Shown: positions 26,162 to 35,230, counted from the stretch's first letter. The stretch: DNA of 64,000 nucleotides from Belnapia arida (GCF_016773205.1 NZ_JAETWB010000015.1:49057-113056); one strand, 5' to 3'. Translations and numbers: made by a program. Notes: a model not told the origin generated them from the letters alone.

Positions 26162-27796
26162 CTACTCCGGCCCGCTCCAGGTGAAGCGCTGCAGATCGAG
26201 CGCACAGAGTCCCGTCATCTGCCAATGCGCCGCATAGGCCCGCACCTGCTCGATGTAGCGCGGATCCTCCGGTATCGCCGCCGGCCAGAAGGGTGGGTTG
26301 AAGGTGGAGATGCCGTTGATCGTCGGCACATGCCGCACGGCCGCCACCAGCATCGCCTCGGTATTGTGGTTGTAGGGGTTCGCAACCTCCTCACCGAAGC
26401 GGCTCTCCTGCCGCGCCGCCGAGACATAGAAGGCGCGGCATTCCGCCGGCGCCGGCGGCACCGCCGCCAGCCGCCCCGCCTCCAGCGGCCGGTCGAGGAA
26501 GAGCGGCGCATAGCCGTTCGCCTCCTCCGCCAGCAGAAGGACGCAAAGCAGGCCGACCGCCAGCCGCGGCAGCCGCCGTGCCTCGGCCGAGAGCACCGCC
26601 ATCGCCAGCAGCACGACCGGCAGGGTGAGGAAGAGCTGGTAGCGCGCCACCACGCGTGCCGCCTTCGCCCCGGGCACGACGCGATAGACCAGGGACCATC
26701 CGGTCACGCCGCCGACTTGCAAGGTGAGCGCCCAGGTCACCAGCACGGCGATGGCCAACGCCCGCAGCAGCGCGACCCGTCCCGGCGGCGCCTCGCCCCC
26801 GCCGCGCCACAGCCAGAGCAGCGCCGCGGCGAAGGTCAGCAGCAGCAGCGGCGGCATCCCCGTCATCAGTTCCGACCAGAAGGGGAAGCCGGGCCGGAAG
26901 GCGCCGTTCAACGCCCGCACCAGCCACCCCCAGAGGTAATTCGCCTCGCCGACATGGATGATGTCGAGTGGGGAGGGAACGTGCCTCAGCACGTCCGCCC
27001 AAGGATGCATTCCCGTCTCCGCCGCCTTCGGCAGGTAGAGCGACAGGAACGGAATCTCCGCAACCACGGCCAGCACGCCGATCGCCGCCAGCGGCCATGC
27101 CTGCGCCTTCATCGCAGCGAGAAGCCGCCGCCGCGCCGGCCGCCCCGCGACCGCCAGCCAGGCCAGCAGCATCACCCCGCCGCACCAGGCGAAATACCAG
27201 GCCATGTAGAAGCCCGTCATCAGGCAGGCGGCGACGCCGAGAGCGAAGCCTGCCCCCCAGCCCAGCAGCGCCCCCCGCCGCCCCTCCAGCAGCGCCACCA
27301 CCGACCCGTGCAGCAGCAGTGCCAGAACCGGCACCAGTCCGACGCTGAAGATCTGCGCATGGCTGCCGCGGATATAGAGGTTGTTGCTGATGGTGAAGAT
27401 CGCCGCACCCAGCAGCGCCCAGCCCCAGCGCAGCCCGATCGCCCGCCGCCCCAGCGCATAGGTGCCGAGGAAACCGACCAGCCGCATCGTCATGTTGACC
27501 AGCTCGCCGCCGAGGAAGAGGTCGGCCCCCATCGCCCGGAACCCGGCCTGCAGCAGACCGAAGACAAGATAGCCGTCATTGTAGCCGAGCGTTCCCGGCA
27601 CCGGGAAGAAGTAGTCCGTCCGATCCCAGGCCGAGCGTCCGGCCAGCACGCTGACCCAGTGCTCAAGGATTGAAAGCTCGATCACCGCATCATGGCGGTC
27701 GCCCAGCAGCAAGGTGAAGCCATCGCCGATCTGGTGGCGGAAGAAGAACCCGACCGCGAGCAGCGCCGCAAGGCCGACGGCGAGCGCCGGCCTCAT
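26162..27796 (-). CDS. Polytopic membrane protein, GT-C glycosyltransferase-like
   Basis: A 544-residue protein with about 12 hydrophobic helices and a soluble C-terminal part. An early loop holds LLGDRHDAVIELSILEHW, with the acidic residues (Asp-Arg-His-Asp) typical of GT-C enzymes, and YFFPVPGTLGYNDGYL follows. It may transfer a sugar from a lipid carrier to a cell-surface acceptor, but the family assignment is only by pattern. Its start overlaps the DUF4345 gene by four bases. Confidence 0.7.
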   Translation of the reverse strand: MRPALAVGLAALLAVGFFFRHQIGDGFTLLLGDRHDAVIELSILEHWVSVLAGRSAWDRTDYFFPVPGTLGYNDGYLVFGLLQAGFRAMGADLFLGGELVNMTMRLVGFLGTYALGRRAIGLRWGWALLGAAIFTISNNLYIRGSHAQIFSVGLVPVLALLLHGSVVALLEGRRGALLGWGAGFALGVAACLMTGFYMAWYFAWCGGVMLLAWLAVAGRPARRRLLAAMKAQAWPLAAIGVLAVVAEIPFLSLYLPKAAETGMHPWADVLRHVPSPLDIIHVGEANYLWGWLVRALNGAFRPGFPFWSELMTGMPPLLLLTFAAALLWLWRGGGEAPPGRVALLRALAIAVLVTWALTLQVGGVTGWSLVYRVVPGAKAARVVARYQLFLTLPVVLLAMAVLSAEARRLPRLAVGLLCVLLLAEEANGYAPLFLDRPLEAGRLAAVPPAPAECRAFYVSAARQESRFGEEVANPYNHNTEAMLVAAVRHVPTINGISTFNPPFWPAAIPEDPRYIEQVRAYAAHWQMTGLCALDLQRFTWSGPE

Positions 27797-28167
27797 CGCC
27801 CAAGCCTGGCCTGCCAGAGGCAGAGCAGCGGCGTCACCACCAACTCCATGCCGAGCGCCACCAGCATCGGCGTCCCGGGCAGGCCACCCACCATCAGCCC
27901 GTAGAGCCGCCCGAGCCCGCCCAGGACGACGATCGCGGTCAGCAGCCGGAACCGCCCCGCATGCTGGGCCGGTTCGCCGAGCGTGCTCCAGAAGCCGAGG
28001 CCAATGCCAAGCAACAGGCCGGAGAGGTAGCGCAGGTGGCTGTCCTCATCCAGGCCGGACTCGGCCCCAAACATCGCCGGCCCCGCCAGCATCCCACCGA
28101 GCCCGGCCAGCACCGGCACCAGCCCGCCCACTGCCACGGCGAGCCGAAACCACAGCCTTTCGGTCAC
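27793..28167 (-). CDS. DUF4345-like small membrane protein
   Basis: A 124-residue protein with four hydrophobic helices. The pattern DSHLRYLSGLLLGIGLGFW followed by RLLTAIVVLGGLGRLYGL matches the DUF4345 family, whose function is unknown. It overlaps both neighbours by four bases, so all three genes of 26.2-28.4 kb form one operon. Confidence 0.8.
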   Translation of the reverse strand: MTERLWFRLAVAVGGLVPVLAGLGGMLAGPAMFGAESGLDEDSHLRYLSGLLLGIGLGFWSTLGEPAQHAGRFRLLTAIVVLGGLGRLYGLMVGGLPGTPMLVALGMELVVTPLLCLWQARLGR

Positions 28168-28373
28168 AGGTAGCGCCCGCGTTCCAGGATCTCCAGCGTG
28201 TAGTCCTTGTAGCTCATCCCCGGCTCCTCGGCCCGGGCGAGCCGTCGGAGCGCGATCTCCCGCGGCGGCGTCTTCCAGGCGCGCTTGTGCGCGCGGCGCC
28301 AGACATAGCCGCGCCAGCTTTCCTCGGGATCGAGCGGCGGGCCGCCGTTATGGCCAATGCGGGGCGTGTCCAT
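28164..28373 (-). CDS. Small hypothetical protein with IGHNGGPPL motif
   Basis: A 69-residue basic, Trp- and Arg-rich protein beginning MDTPRIGHNGGPPLDP. Proteins with this start are common in Rhodospirillales and Rhizobiales and have no assigned function. ATG at 28373 is chosen because the motif normally lies near residue 6. Its stop overlaps the DUF4345 start (ATGA), making it first gene of the operon. Confidence 0.75.
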   Translation of the reverse strand: MDTPRIGHNGGPPLDPEESWRGYVWRRAHKRAWKTPPREIALRRLARAEEPGMSYKDYTLEILERGRYL

Positions 28374-28824
28374 TCGCCACCGATAGGGCGGGCGGGGAGG
28401 CTCGGCAAGGGAGGGGAAGGATGGCTCCGGCGGTTGGATTCGCAGCAAAAAAACCGGCGCATCTTTGATTCCGCTTACTTTCCTCGGCCCCGGCTGGGAT
28501 GGTGGGAGTAAGGTGGGAGCTTCCGCTCCGGCCTGTCAACGGCGGGCGAGCGGAGTTTTACCGGAAGAGCAATAAGCATTTCCCGGGTTTCCGCGCGTCA
28601 CGTCGCCACTGTCGTTCTCAGGGATTAGTAGTCACTAGTCACCACCGCGGTGGGCGCTGAGCAAAGTCGCGCTCCACATGGCAGTCGGAGCAGATTGAGG
28701 CATACGCAGTCGTCTTCCCGATGCCACCAGAGCGTCGCCAGCGCGGCGCCCTCGCGCGAATGAAACGGGATGCGCTGACCAAGCACGATGGTTCGGATAG
28801 GCTCGGCCAGTGAGCCCAAAGGGT

Positions 28825-29150
28825 TTAGCTCCGCCGGTCCGGCAGTCCGATCACGCCACCCAGGTAGGTCTCCCGGCGCCTGTCGAGGTGGAGGTCGCCT
28901 TCGGGCGTGTTGGCATACCAGCCATCCTCACGGCGCTTCAAAAGCCCGAGTGCGACCAAAGCGTCGAAGAAGTCGCGCGCAGCCTGGGGGTGAATGCCGA
29001 GACGGCGCGCAGAGCTTCACCGTCCTGCGGCCCGGCCTTAGCGAGAGCGGCGAAGACCCTCAATTCAACTGCGGCAAACGACGCCTTTGATCCCGAGAAT
29101 GCGTGTGCCAGTTCCATCACGCGGCTCAACGATGCTTTGTTGGCCAGCAT
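28825..29150 (-). pseudogene. Methyltransferase N-terminal fragment, frameshifted
   Basis: From ATG 29150 the frame gives an O-methyltransferase dimerisation domain (LSRVMELAHAFSGSKASFAAVELRVFAAL in overlapping pieces). After LRAVS near 29000 the homology continues in another frame as LGIHPQAARDFFDALVALG and then NTPEGDLHLDRRRETYLGGV, ending at TAA 28825-28827. A complete enzyme would continue with a SAM-binding domain of about 200 residues, none of which is visible. The remnant marks the start of the decayed right-hand part of the window. Confidence 0.8.
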
Positions 29151-29245
29151 GGCATCTTCTCCCAGCGGCAGAGCAGGCTCACACGGGGGAGACCTTCCGT
29201 AATTAGCCTCGTCCCTCGATAAGCCAAGGTACTCGTCCCTGGCGG

Positions 29246-29289
29246 CACAACGATTGCGTGTACCGTTCCGGGTGTAGTTCCCGCATGCT
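29246..29289 (-). repeat. 44-bp interspersed element, copy 1
   Basis: One of three copies (others at 46991 and 54265). All share GTGTACCGTT-type and TAGTTCCCGC blocks at the same spacing, with scattered differences. This copy lies about 95 bases outside the methyltransferase remnant and 87 bases before the cupin gene. Confidence 0.7.
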
Positions 29290-29375
29290 GCGGAGGCTCA
29301 GAGAGGTTTAGGCTAGCTGCCAGCCGGGGCGCTGATCTTCGCCAAATTTTAGCGCTCGCGCGGGAGGGCAGGCCA

Positions 29376-29930
29376 ATGTTTGACCTTGACCAGTTCGCGG
29401 CTGACTGCCGCACAGCGCTTGTTCAGGACCATGGTGGACACCGCGCTGTCCGCGAGGTGGTGGCGCGCGCTGTATCAGACCCCGGCAGCGTCCTGGCCGG
29501 TCTTGGCGAACCCCGCCGTGCAGGCGTGCACAAGCTCTACCATGCCCCGGACTTGACGATCCTCAACATCGTTTGGGGACCGAAGATGACCCTGATGCCG
29601 CACGATCATCGCATCTGGGCGGTGATCGGTATATACACGGGCTGCGAGGACAACATCTTCTGGCGCCGAGTAGAGGACCGCAAGATCGAGGCGGCAGGCG
29701 CGAAGGCCTTACGCACGGGAGACTGCACTGTTCTGGGCCGGGACATCATCCACTCCGTAACCAATCCCATTCCCCGCCTGACTGGGGCCATCCATGTCTA
29801 TGGCGGGGACTTCTTCAGCATCGAACGCAGTGAATGGGACCCCGAGACACTGCGGGAGGAGCGTTACGACGTGGCCAAAAACATGCGTCTCTTCGAGGAA
29901 GCCAACGTGGCCTTCAACGCGGGACACTAA
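29376..29930 (+). CDS. Cupin metalloenzyme related to cysteine dioxygenase
   Basis: A 184-residue double-stranded beta-helix protein. The metal motif is in LMPHDHRIWAVIGIYTGCEDN and a second His lies in GRDIIHSVTNP, as in cysteine-dioxygenase-like thiol dioxygenases. The substrate is unknown. It stands alone, with the 44-bp repeat upstream and no partner downstream. ATG at 29376 follows GGAGGGCAGGCCA. Confidence 0.85.
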   Translation: MFDLDQFAADCRTALVQDHGGHRAVREVVARAVSDPGSVLAGLGEPRRAGVHKLYHAPDLTILNIVWGPKMTLMPHDHRIWAVIGIYTGCEDNIFWRRVEDRKIEAAGAKALRTGDCTVLGRDIIHSVTNPIPRLTGAIHVYGGDFFSIERSEWDPETLREERYDVAKNMRLFEEANVAFNAGH

Positions 29931-30267
29931 GCTATGGCGTCCAGTGAACCCGGTGCAACACGGAGCGGGCGATTGAAAGCGATGTGGAAGGTGCGTAGGG
30001 ATCGTGGCGTACGGCAGAGCAGGGCAGGGGAGAGGGCGACCAAGCGAGTATTCCGCCTTCGTGCTCTCTAACGCGCGGACCTGGGCGGAAGAGCGGCATC
30101 GCCACTGAAGTTGTTACCTAAAGGGCATTGAGCCTGGGCAGAAGCGCCAGCACCGCTCCGCGGGAAAGGCGCAATAGCCCTCAAATCGCTGAGTAAGTGC
30201 TCCTTCTGGCTCATGGCGGTTTCCGAAGCACTACCGCGACCTACGCTGCCCAGCCACTTCAAGGCTC
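29931..30267. other. Spacer without a recognised gene
   Basis: 338 bases between the cupin gene and the lone receiver gene. I see only short overlapping frames with Arg/Pro/Ala-rich translations and no motif, hairpin or promoter that stands out. Confidence 0.5.
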
Positions 30268-30654
30268 CTACACAGGCGCGGAGGTCGTTAGGCAACGTAA
30301 CGCGTCCGCCAAAGCAGAAAAATCAATCGGCTTGTGCAGCAAGGCGAGAGAGCCGCCACGCCCTATTTCGTGGCGCAGTGCCTTGGCCCCGCCAGGAGGG
30401 GCTGAGCCAGTCACCACAAGAACCGGAAGCCAGGGCCGCTCGGCCCAAAGGGCCCGGATCAGTGCCTCGCCCCCAAGGCGTGGCATACGAAGATCGGTTA
30501 CGAGCACGTCGAAGTTGTCATCCTCTCGGAAGGCCGACAGGGCTTCCATTCCATCGGCGGCCAGCACAATCAGATGGCCCTCGGCCTCGAGCCAATCCGC
30601 GAGCGCCATGGCAACCAGCGCCTCGTCCTCAGCTAGGAGCACCCGCAAGGGCAT
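30268..30654 (-). CDS. Single-domain response regulator (receiver only)
   Basis: A 128-residue receiver domain without output domain. The acidic pocket is AEDE, the phospho-acceptor is Asp54 in VLVTDLRMP, and the conserved Thr and Lys lie in VVTGSAPP and LLHKPID. It is divergent from an operon with a small protein and a hybrid kinase, so it may be a partner in that phosphorelay. The spacer between them carries a 10-bp inverted repeat. Confidence 0.9.
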   Translation of the reverse strand: MPLRVLLAEDEALVAMALADWLEAEGHLIVLAADGMEALSAFREDDNFDVLVTDLRMPRLGGEALIRALWAERPWLPVLVVTGSAPPGGAKALRHEIGRGGSLALLHKPIDFSALADALRCLTTSAPV

Positions 30655-30689
30655 CGCTGCACTCTCCTGTCCGGCTCAGCGTAGGATTG

Positions 30690-30789
30690 TACACAACCTC
30701 TAGCTTATAAAACGACATAGATTCGCAACCAACATTCTCGCGCAAAGCCGTTGCACGCGATCGTGAGTTATGCAATCTAAGGTTGTGTA
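30690..30789. promoter_or_regulatory. Long-range inverted repeat in divergent promoter
   Basis: TACACAACCT at 30690-30699 and AGGTTGTGTA at 30780-30789 are perfect inverted copies separated by 80 bases. They lie between the receiver gene (start 30654, minus) and the small protein gene (start 30827, plus), about 36 bases from each start. The symmetry suggests one regulator acting on both promoters. Confidence 0.5.
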
Positions 30790-30826
30790 TCCCTGCAAAA
30801 CCACAACCCCTTGCGAGGAGAGAGCC

Positions 30827-31081
30827 ATGTTGAAAGATGCCCGCAACTCCCTCCTGTGGCGGCTCCGCATGGGCGCCCACCGAACAGCCGAGATCACGAT
30901 CGAGTATGGCGGCAGTGATGCCGCAGGACTTGTGGCCTTGGTCGAACAGGTTGCTGCCCTTGAGCGCTGCACGGCCCAATGCACCCGAGTTCCGGATTAT
31001 AGGAACTCCTGTAAGTCCGCTTCCAACGGGCTGTTGGTGTTCCCCATCCGTGATTGGGTTAGGGCAGAGCCGTTTGTCTGA
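30827..31081 (+). CDS. Small protein of a two-member local family, first gene of kinase operon
   Basis: An 84-residue protein of unknown function. GAGGAGAGAGCC precedes the ATG. The core YGGSDAAGLVALVEQVAALE with the following RCTAQCT is matched by the 73-residue protein at 61.05 kb (YGGGDVSELVALLRQIARRE, HCTMEYT). The stop is 13 bases before the hybrid kinase start, so the two are co-transcribed. It may be a regulatory partner of the kinase; this is inference. Confidence 0.7.
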   Translation: MLKDARNSLLWRLRMGAHRTAEITIEYGGSDAAGLVALVEQVAALERCTAQCTRVPDYRNSCKSASNGLLVFPIRDWVRAEPFV

Positions 31082-31094
31082 ACTTGTCCGCTGG

Positions 31095-33425
31095 ATGTTC
31101 GACCCTGCCGGCTTGACGCCGCACGGCTTCTGCCTGCTTTGGGAACCCTGGCTGATCTGGACGCACGCGCTGTCCAATATCGCCATCGGGCTCGCCTACT
31201 TCTCCATTCCTTGGGCATTGCTGTGGTTCGCACAGCGTCGCCGCGATCTCGTGTTCAAACCGGTCTTGTGGATGTTTGCCGCCTTCATCTTTCTTTGCGG
31301 CGCCGGTCATTGGCTTGATCTTCTGACGCTCTGGGTACCAGCCTACGGTGCGGAAGGTGTCATCAAAGCAGCTACCGCCCTGGTCTCTGTAGTGACCGCG
31401 ATGGCGCTCTGGCCGCTGATGCCGAGGGCGCTCGCCTTGCCATCACCGAGCTTGATGCAGGCTTCCAACAAGGCTCTGCGTGAGAGCGAGGCGCGTCACC
31501 GCGCAAACTTCGTCGGCGCACCCGTGCCGTTGCACATCCTCGATGCCGAAGGGCGGATCGTCGAGGTGTCGGATCGCTGGCTCGACCTGCTTGGGTACTC
31601 TCGGATGGAGGTGATCGGCCGGTTGGTTGATGAGTTTCAGGAGGATGGCGGCGTGGCAACGCGGGCGGCACTTCCCGCGGTGTTCTCCGCCGCAGCGGAG
31701 TTTCGGGATACACCTCGCCGTCTCATCCGGCGTGATGGCGCGGTGCTCGATGTCCTAGTCTCATCACGCCTGGAACGCGCACCCGACGGGATGCCAACCC
31801 ACCTCATCACGGCGCTTGTCGATGTCACGGCGCGTAAGCGGGCCGAGACGGCGCTGGCCGAAAGCGAGCGGAGCTTTCGGTTGCTGGTGGAGGGCGTCGC
31901 CGATTACGCCATCTACATGCTAAACCCGAATGGAATAGTGACCACTTGGAACCCCGGTGCTGAGCGCATCAAGGGCTACTCGGCTTTGGAGATCATTGGC
32001 CAGCACGTCTCGCGCTTCTACACCGAGGAGGACAGCGCCACAGGCGCGGCCGAGCGCGCATTGCAGATCGCCACAAAGGAGGGACGGTACGACAGCGAGG
32101 GATGGCGCCTTCGGAAGGATGGGAGCCGCTTCTGGGCCAGTGTGGTGGTCGATGCCATCTGGGAGAACGGGGTGCTCATCGGCTTCGCTAAAGTGACGCG
32201 CGACATCACCCAGCAGCGCGAAGTCGCAGAAGCCTTGGAGATCACGCGGGCACAGCTTGCCCAAGCGCAGAAGATGGAGGCTATCGGCCAACTCACGGGG
32301 GGCATTGCGCATGACTTCAACAACATGCTGCAAGCCATGACCGGCAACCTCGAACTAATCCGCCGTCGGGTTGGCGAAGAGCAGTTCGATGTGGCGCGTC
32401 TTGCGGGCAACGCCCTTGAGGCCGGAGCGAAGGCCGCCGGACTGACCTCCCAGCTACTTTCCATTGCCCGCCGCCAGCGCCTCGATCCACGTCCTCTCGA
32501 TCCGGCTGATGTGATTACCGGGATGCGCGACCTCCTGGCCAGAGCGGTAGGTGAGCGGATCATGCTGCACACGGACGTGCCGGAGGGGGGCATCGGGCTT
32601 TGCCTCGCAGATGTGAGCCAGTTGGAATCCGCGTTGCTCAATCTTGTCATCAACGCCCGGGATGCGATCGGCGGGGCTGCGGGAAACATCGTCATCTCGT
32701 TGCACCCTGAGCGGATCGAGGCTACCCCCGGGGGATGGCCGCAGGACGGGGATTATGTCCGGATCGCAGTCAGCGATGACGGCCCTGGCATGCCGGAGGA
32801 CGTACGCCGTAGGGCCTTTGAGCCGTTCTTCACCACCAAAGGGCCGGGCAAAGGCACCGGCCTTGGTCTCGCGCAGATACACGGTTTCTCCCACCAGTCA
32901 GGCGGCACCGCCGTCATCGAGAGCGCGCCGGGTAAGGGCACGCAGGTCGCCATCCTGCTGCCCAGGACCACCCGGCCTGTGCGGCTCACCCCTGAGCCAT
33001 CCTTCGCCACCGCAGACACCGAAGCCGGATCGAGCGAGACGGTGCTGGTCGTAGAGGACGACCCCCTGGTTCGTACGGCATTGGTGGAGACGCTGCGGGA
33101 CCTGCGCTACCGCGTCGTCGCGGCCGCTGATGCCGATGCCGCACTTGCCTTGTTGGGGAGCGGTGTCGCGGCAGACCTGATCCTCACCGACCTTTCCATG
33201 CCGGGCAGCATGGATGGCTTGGACTTTGCGGCGGTCGCCCGTATGCGCTTTCAGAAGCTTCCGGTGATTTTGACCACAGGTCATGCTGGCGATCTGAGCA
33301 ATAGGCTACTACCTACTGAAATGATTATCGTAAGGAAGCCTTATAGCCGCGGTGAGATCATGTCCGCTGTTACCGCTTCTTTGGCCAGAAGCCACGATCA
33401 ACACCCCGCATTAGCTCCAGCGTAG
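31095..33425 (+). CDS. Hybrid histidine kinase with ethylene-receptor-like sensor
   Basis: A 776-residue membrane kinase. Residues 1-125 hold three helices resembling the plant ETR1 ethylene-binding domain: IGLAYFSIP and FIFLCGAGH match ETR1 including its copper ligands (here Cys68 and His72) plus Tyr35, Ile38 and Pro39. The ETR1 Asp25 position is Asn28. Two PAS domains follow (about 140-255 and 265-375), then the phospho-acceptor His406 in GGIAHDFNN, a HATPase domain (NLVINARDA, DDGPGMP, GTGLGLAQIHG) and a receiver with Asp699 in LILTDLSMPG. I choose ATG 31095; the longer upstream frame overlaps the small protein gene. Confidence 0.92.
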   Translation: MFDPAGLTPHGFCLLWEPWLIWTHALSNIAIGLAYFSIPWALLWFAQRRRDLVFKPVLWMFAAFIFLCGAGHWLDLLTLWVPAYGAEGVIKAATALVSVVTAMALWPLMPRALALPSPSLMQASNKALRESEARHRANFVGAPVPLHILDAEGRIVEVSDRWLDLLGYSRMEVIGRLVDEFQEDGGVATRAALPAVFSAAAEFRDTPRRLIRRDGAVLDVLVSSRLERAPDGMPTHLITALVDVTARKRAETALAESERSFRLLVEGVADYAIYMLNPNGIVTTWNPGAERIKGYSALEIIGQHVSRFYTEEDSATGAAERALQIATKEGRYDSEGWRLRKDGSRFWASVVVDAIWENGVLIGFAKVTRDITQQREVAEALEITRAQLAQAQKMEAIGQLTGGIAHDFNNMLQAMTGNLELIRRRVGEEQFDVARLAGNALEAGAKAAGLTSQLLSIARRQRLDPRPLDPADVITGMRDLLARAVGERIMLHTDVPEGGIGLCLADVSQLESALLNLVINARDAIGGAAGNIVISLHPERIEATPGGWPQDGDYVRIAVSDDGPGMPEDVRRRAFEPFFTTKGPGKGTGLGLAQIHGFSHQSGGTAVIESAPGKGTQVAILLPRTTRPVRLTPEPSFATADTEAGSSETVLVVEDDPLVRTALVETLRDLRYRVVAAADADAALALLGSGVAADLILTDLSMPGSMDGLDFAAVARMRFQKLPVILTTGHAGDLSNRLLPTEMIIVRKPYSRGEIMSAVTASLARSHDQHPALAPA

Positions 33426-33555
33426 GCGTTCGGAGAGAGGCGGCGAGAAGGCGCTGGCCACTATGCCGCAGTTTCGTCGCACCTGCTCTCACCGCCCTGG
33501 CGAGCGCGCGAAGTGTTGCTGGCCGAGTTGCGCTCCCGCGCCACGCAATGAAAGC

Positions 33556-33792
33556 GTGGGGCACGCCCTGAACTCTAGAGGCGTCACCTCTTAGCTCGGC
33601 GCACTTTAGCCAGCGCTCAGCCGACATCCCAGGTCGTCCTTGCTCTCCACCGAAACTGTCGAACCCGTGAACCTGCTTGGTGCTTCTTACCCTTCCGGCC
33701 GGGTCGGCAGCTTCCGCATAGGCGTCAATGACAATATGGCCAGTCAATGGACTCTTGATAGCACTTCCTGCTGCATCACCGGACCGCAAGCG
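33556..33792. repeat. 237-bp diverged repeat, copy A
   Basis: Matches 59273-59509 over equal length, roughly three quarters identical by eye, including blocks such as GAACCTGCTTGGTGCTTC and CCGGCCGGGTCGGCAGCTTC. It occupies much of the 560-base spacer between the hybrid kinase and mgtC; the rest of that spacer shows no gene. No transposase motif or terminal inverted repeat is seen. Confidence 0.75.
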
Positions 33793-33986
33793 AGGTAGCG
33801 ACACTGCGCCAACAATTCTGCCTGAGGCTGAGCGGTGCGCTATCTAGCCCATTTCCGCTGCCTCTCCATCCGACTTCAGGATGTGAAAACGCTGGTTTTA
33901 CCTTGCCGGCCTGCAAAACCCTGTCCATTGAGTTCAAATCGCTGACAAAACTAATTTTACCAAATTCCTTCCGATACACTCCAGGC

Positions 33987-34436
33987 ATGGACCCATTCGA
34001 TCTTCTCCCCAACATCCGGCAATTGGCCTTCCTGCCGCATATCCGTGATCTCTCTATCGCTTATGCGATGGCTTTCCTGATCGGCTGGAACCGTGAGCAA
34101 GAAGATCGTAGCGCTGGGGTGCGGACCTTTCCCTTAGTGGCGATTGCCGCTTGTGGCTTCATCCAAGCCACAGAGGGAATCACCAGAGGGGAGCCTGAGG
34201 CCATGGCGAGGATCGTCGAGGGTGTGATCACCGGTATGGGTTTCATCGGCGGTGGCGCCATTCTGAAGGACCATGGCGAGGTGCATGGCACGGCAACGGC
34301 TGCTAGCCTTTGGGCTACGGGTGCCATGGGAGTTTCGGTGGGGCTCGCCGCCTACGATGTTGCCGCAGTCATATGCCTTTTCGCGGTACTAACCCTGTAC
34401 GTAATGAAGCGGTTTAAGCCCAAGCCACCGGGCTGA
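33987..34436 (+). CDS. MgtC/SapB-family membrane protein
   Basis: A 149-residue inner-membrane protein with four to five helices. The diagnostic MgtC motifs are visible: LIGWNREQEDRSAGVRTFPL, MGFIGGGAILKDHG and GTATAASLWATGAMGVSVG. The family is linked to growth at low magnesium and to modulation of F-type ATPase. The C-terminal ACT-like domain of MgtC itself is absent, as in the short SapB type. The start at 33987 fits the family; no Mg-responsive leader is apparent. Confidence 0.9.
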   Translation: MDPFDLLPNIRQLAFLPHIRDLSIAYAMAFLIGWNREQEDRSAGVRTFPLVAIAACGFIQATEGITRGEPEAMARIVEGVITGMGFIGGGAILKDHGEVHGTATAASLWATGAMGVSVGLAAYDVAAVICLFAVLTLYVMKRFKPKPPG

Positions 34437-34474
34437 TTGCAACAAATCACACATACGCCGCAATCTCACATACG

Positions 34475-34930
34475 CGACGCTGGCCGACATGGGCGCGCTA
34501 CGCCACAACTGTCGCCATCGTTGCGGCCGTCTTCCTGCTGCGCCGGTCGGCCGACCCTATCCTGCCACAAGGCTACTTCTACCTGCTGGCCTTCATGGGC
34601 GTCCTGCTCTCCGCTGCCCTGTTCGACCATGCCGCGGGGCTATTTGCCACCGTGTTCTCGACGGCTCTGACCGCCAACTTCTATCTGCCGGCAATAGACA
34701 GCCTAGCTGCGCAACACTAGGCGGATATTGTCGGACTGGCGCTGTTCACCGCTGTCGGCGGGGATGATCTCACTGATCGTCGAGACCCTTCATGGGGCGC
34801 TTGCTAACTGCAACGGGCGCTCGATGACCTCGCCCGGTCGAACGCAGACCTCAGGCGCAGGAAGGGGCGGCGTCATGGGTGCTTCTGCCAGTGTTCCGCC
34901 TGTCGCGGACGAAGAAGAAAACGCATTTAA
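34475..34930 (+). pseudogene. DUF4118 sensor kinase remnant
   Basis: The plus strand reads ARYATTVAIVAAVFLLRRSA, then GYFYLLAFMGVLLSAALFDH and TVFSTALTANFYLPA, the membrane DUF4118 sensor found in KdpD-like and HWE kinases, up to a TAG. ADIVGLALFTAVGGG follows the stop, and further homology to the linker (LQRALDDLARSNADLRR) is in another frame. At least one stop and two frameshifts are needed, and no kinase core is left. It lies directly after mgtC. Confidence 0.7.
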
Positions 34931-35128
34931 GTTGGATCGTTCCGACTGATGGGAAAACCCCCCTTGTGTTCGCCCAAGCCATGGCTACCGACCGCGCGCT
35001 GAATCAAGAGATTTCGCGGAGTTCAAAACAGGGATGTCTTGGCACTGGGATCACGGTGCAGACACTCACCGTAACGGCATCGCATTAAAATCCTCGGTTC
35101 TGCGATGATCTGGTCAGGAGTGGCAATC

Positions 35129-35230
35129 ATGACCGCACTGGACCGATTACTCGTTGGGATTGCTGTAATTCTACTAGCTGCTGCCTTGGCTTTGGTGCTG
35201 GACCACAGCATGCCAGCAATGCCGCTCTGA
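35129..35230 (+). CDS. Possible 33-residue single-helix membrane peptide
   Basis: ATG at 35129 with AGGAG nine bases upstream gives a 33-residue peptide: a short polar N-terminus, one hydrophobic helix (LLVGIAVILLAAALALVL) and a Met/Pro tail. The good ribosome site and clean helix favour a real gene, but no homologue can be checked here. Confidence 0.45.
   Translation: MTALDRLLVGIAVILLAAALALVLDHSMPAMPL

Noticed and set aside
29246..29289. 44-bp element as an EcfG-type sigma promoter (GGAAC...CGTT)
   Set aside because: Both half motifs occur in all copies, but the spacing is 24 bases and not the 16-17 needed.
33370..33804. 144-residue minus-strand frame over repeat copy A
   Set aside because: Translation shares only the repeat with DinB's tail; no family, no ribosome site, stop codons in copy B at equivalent places.
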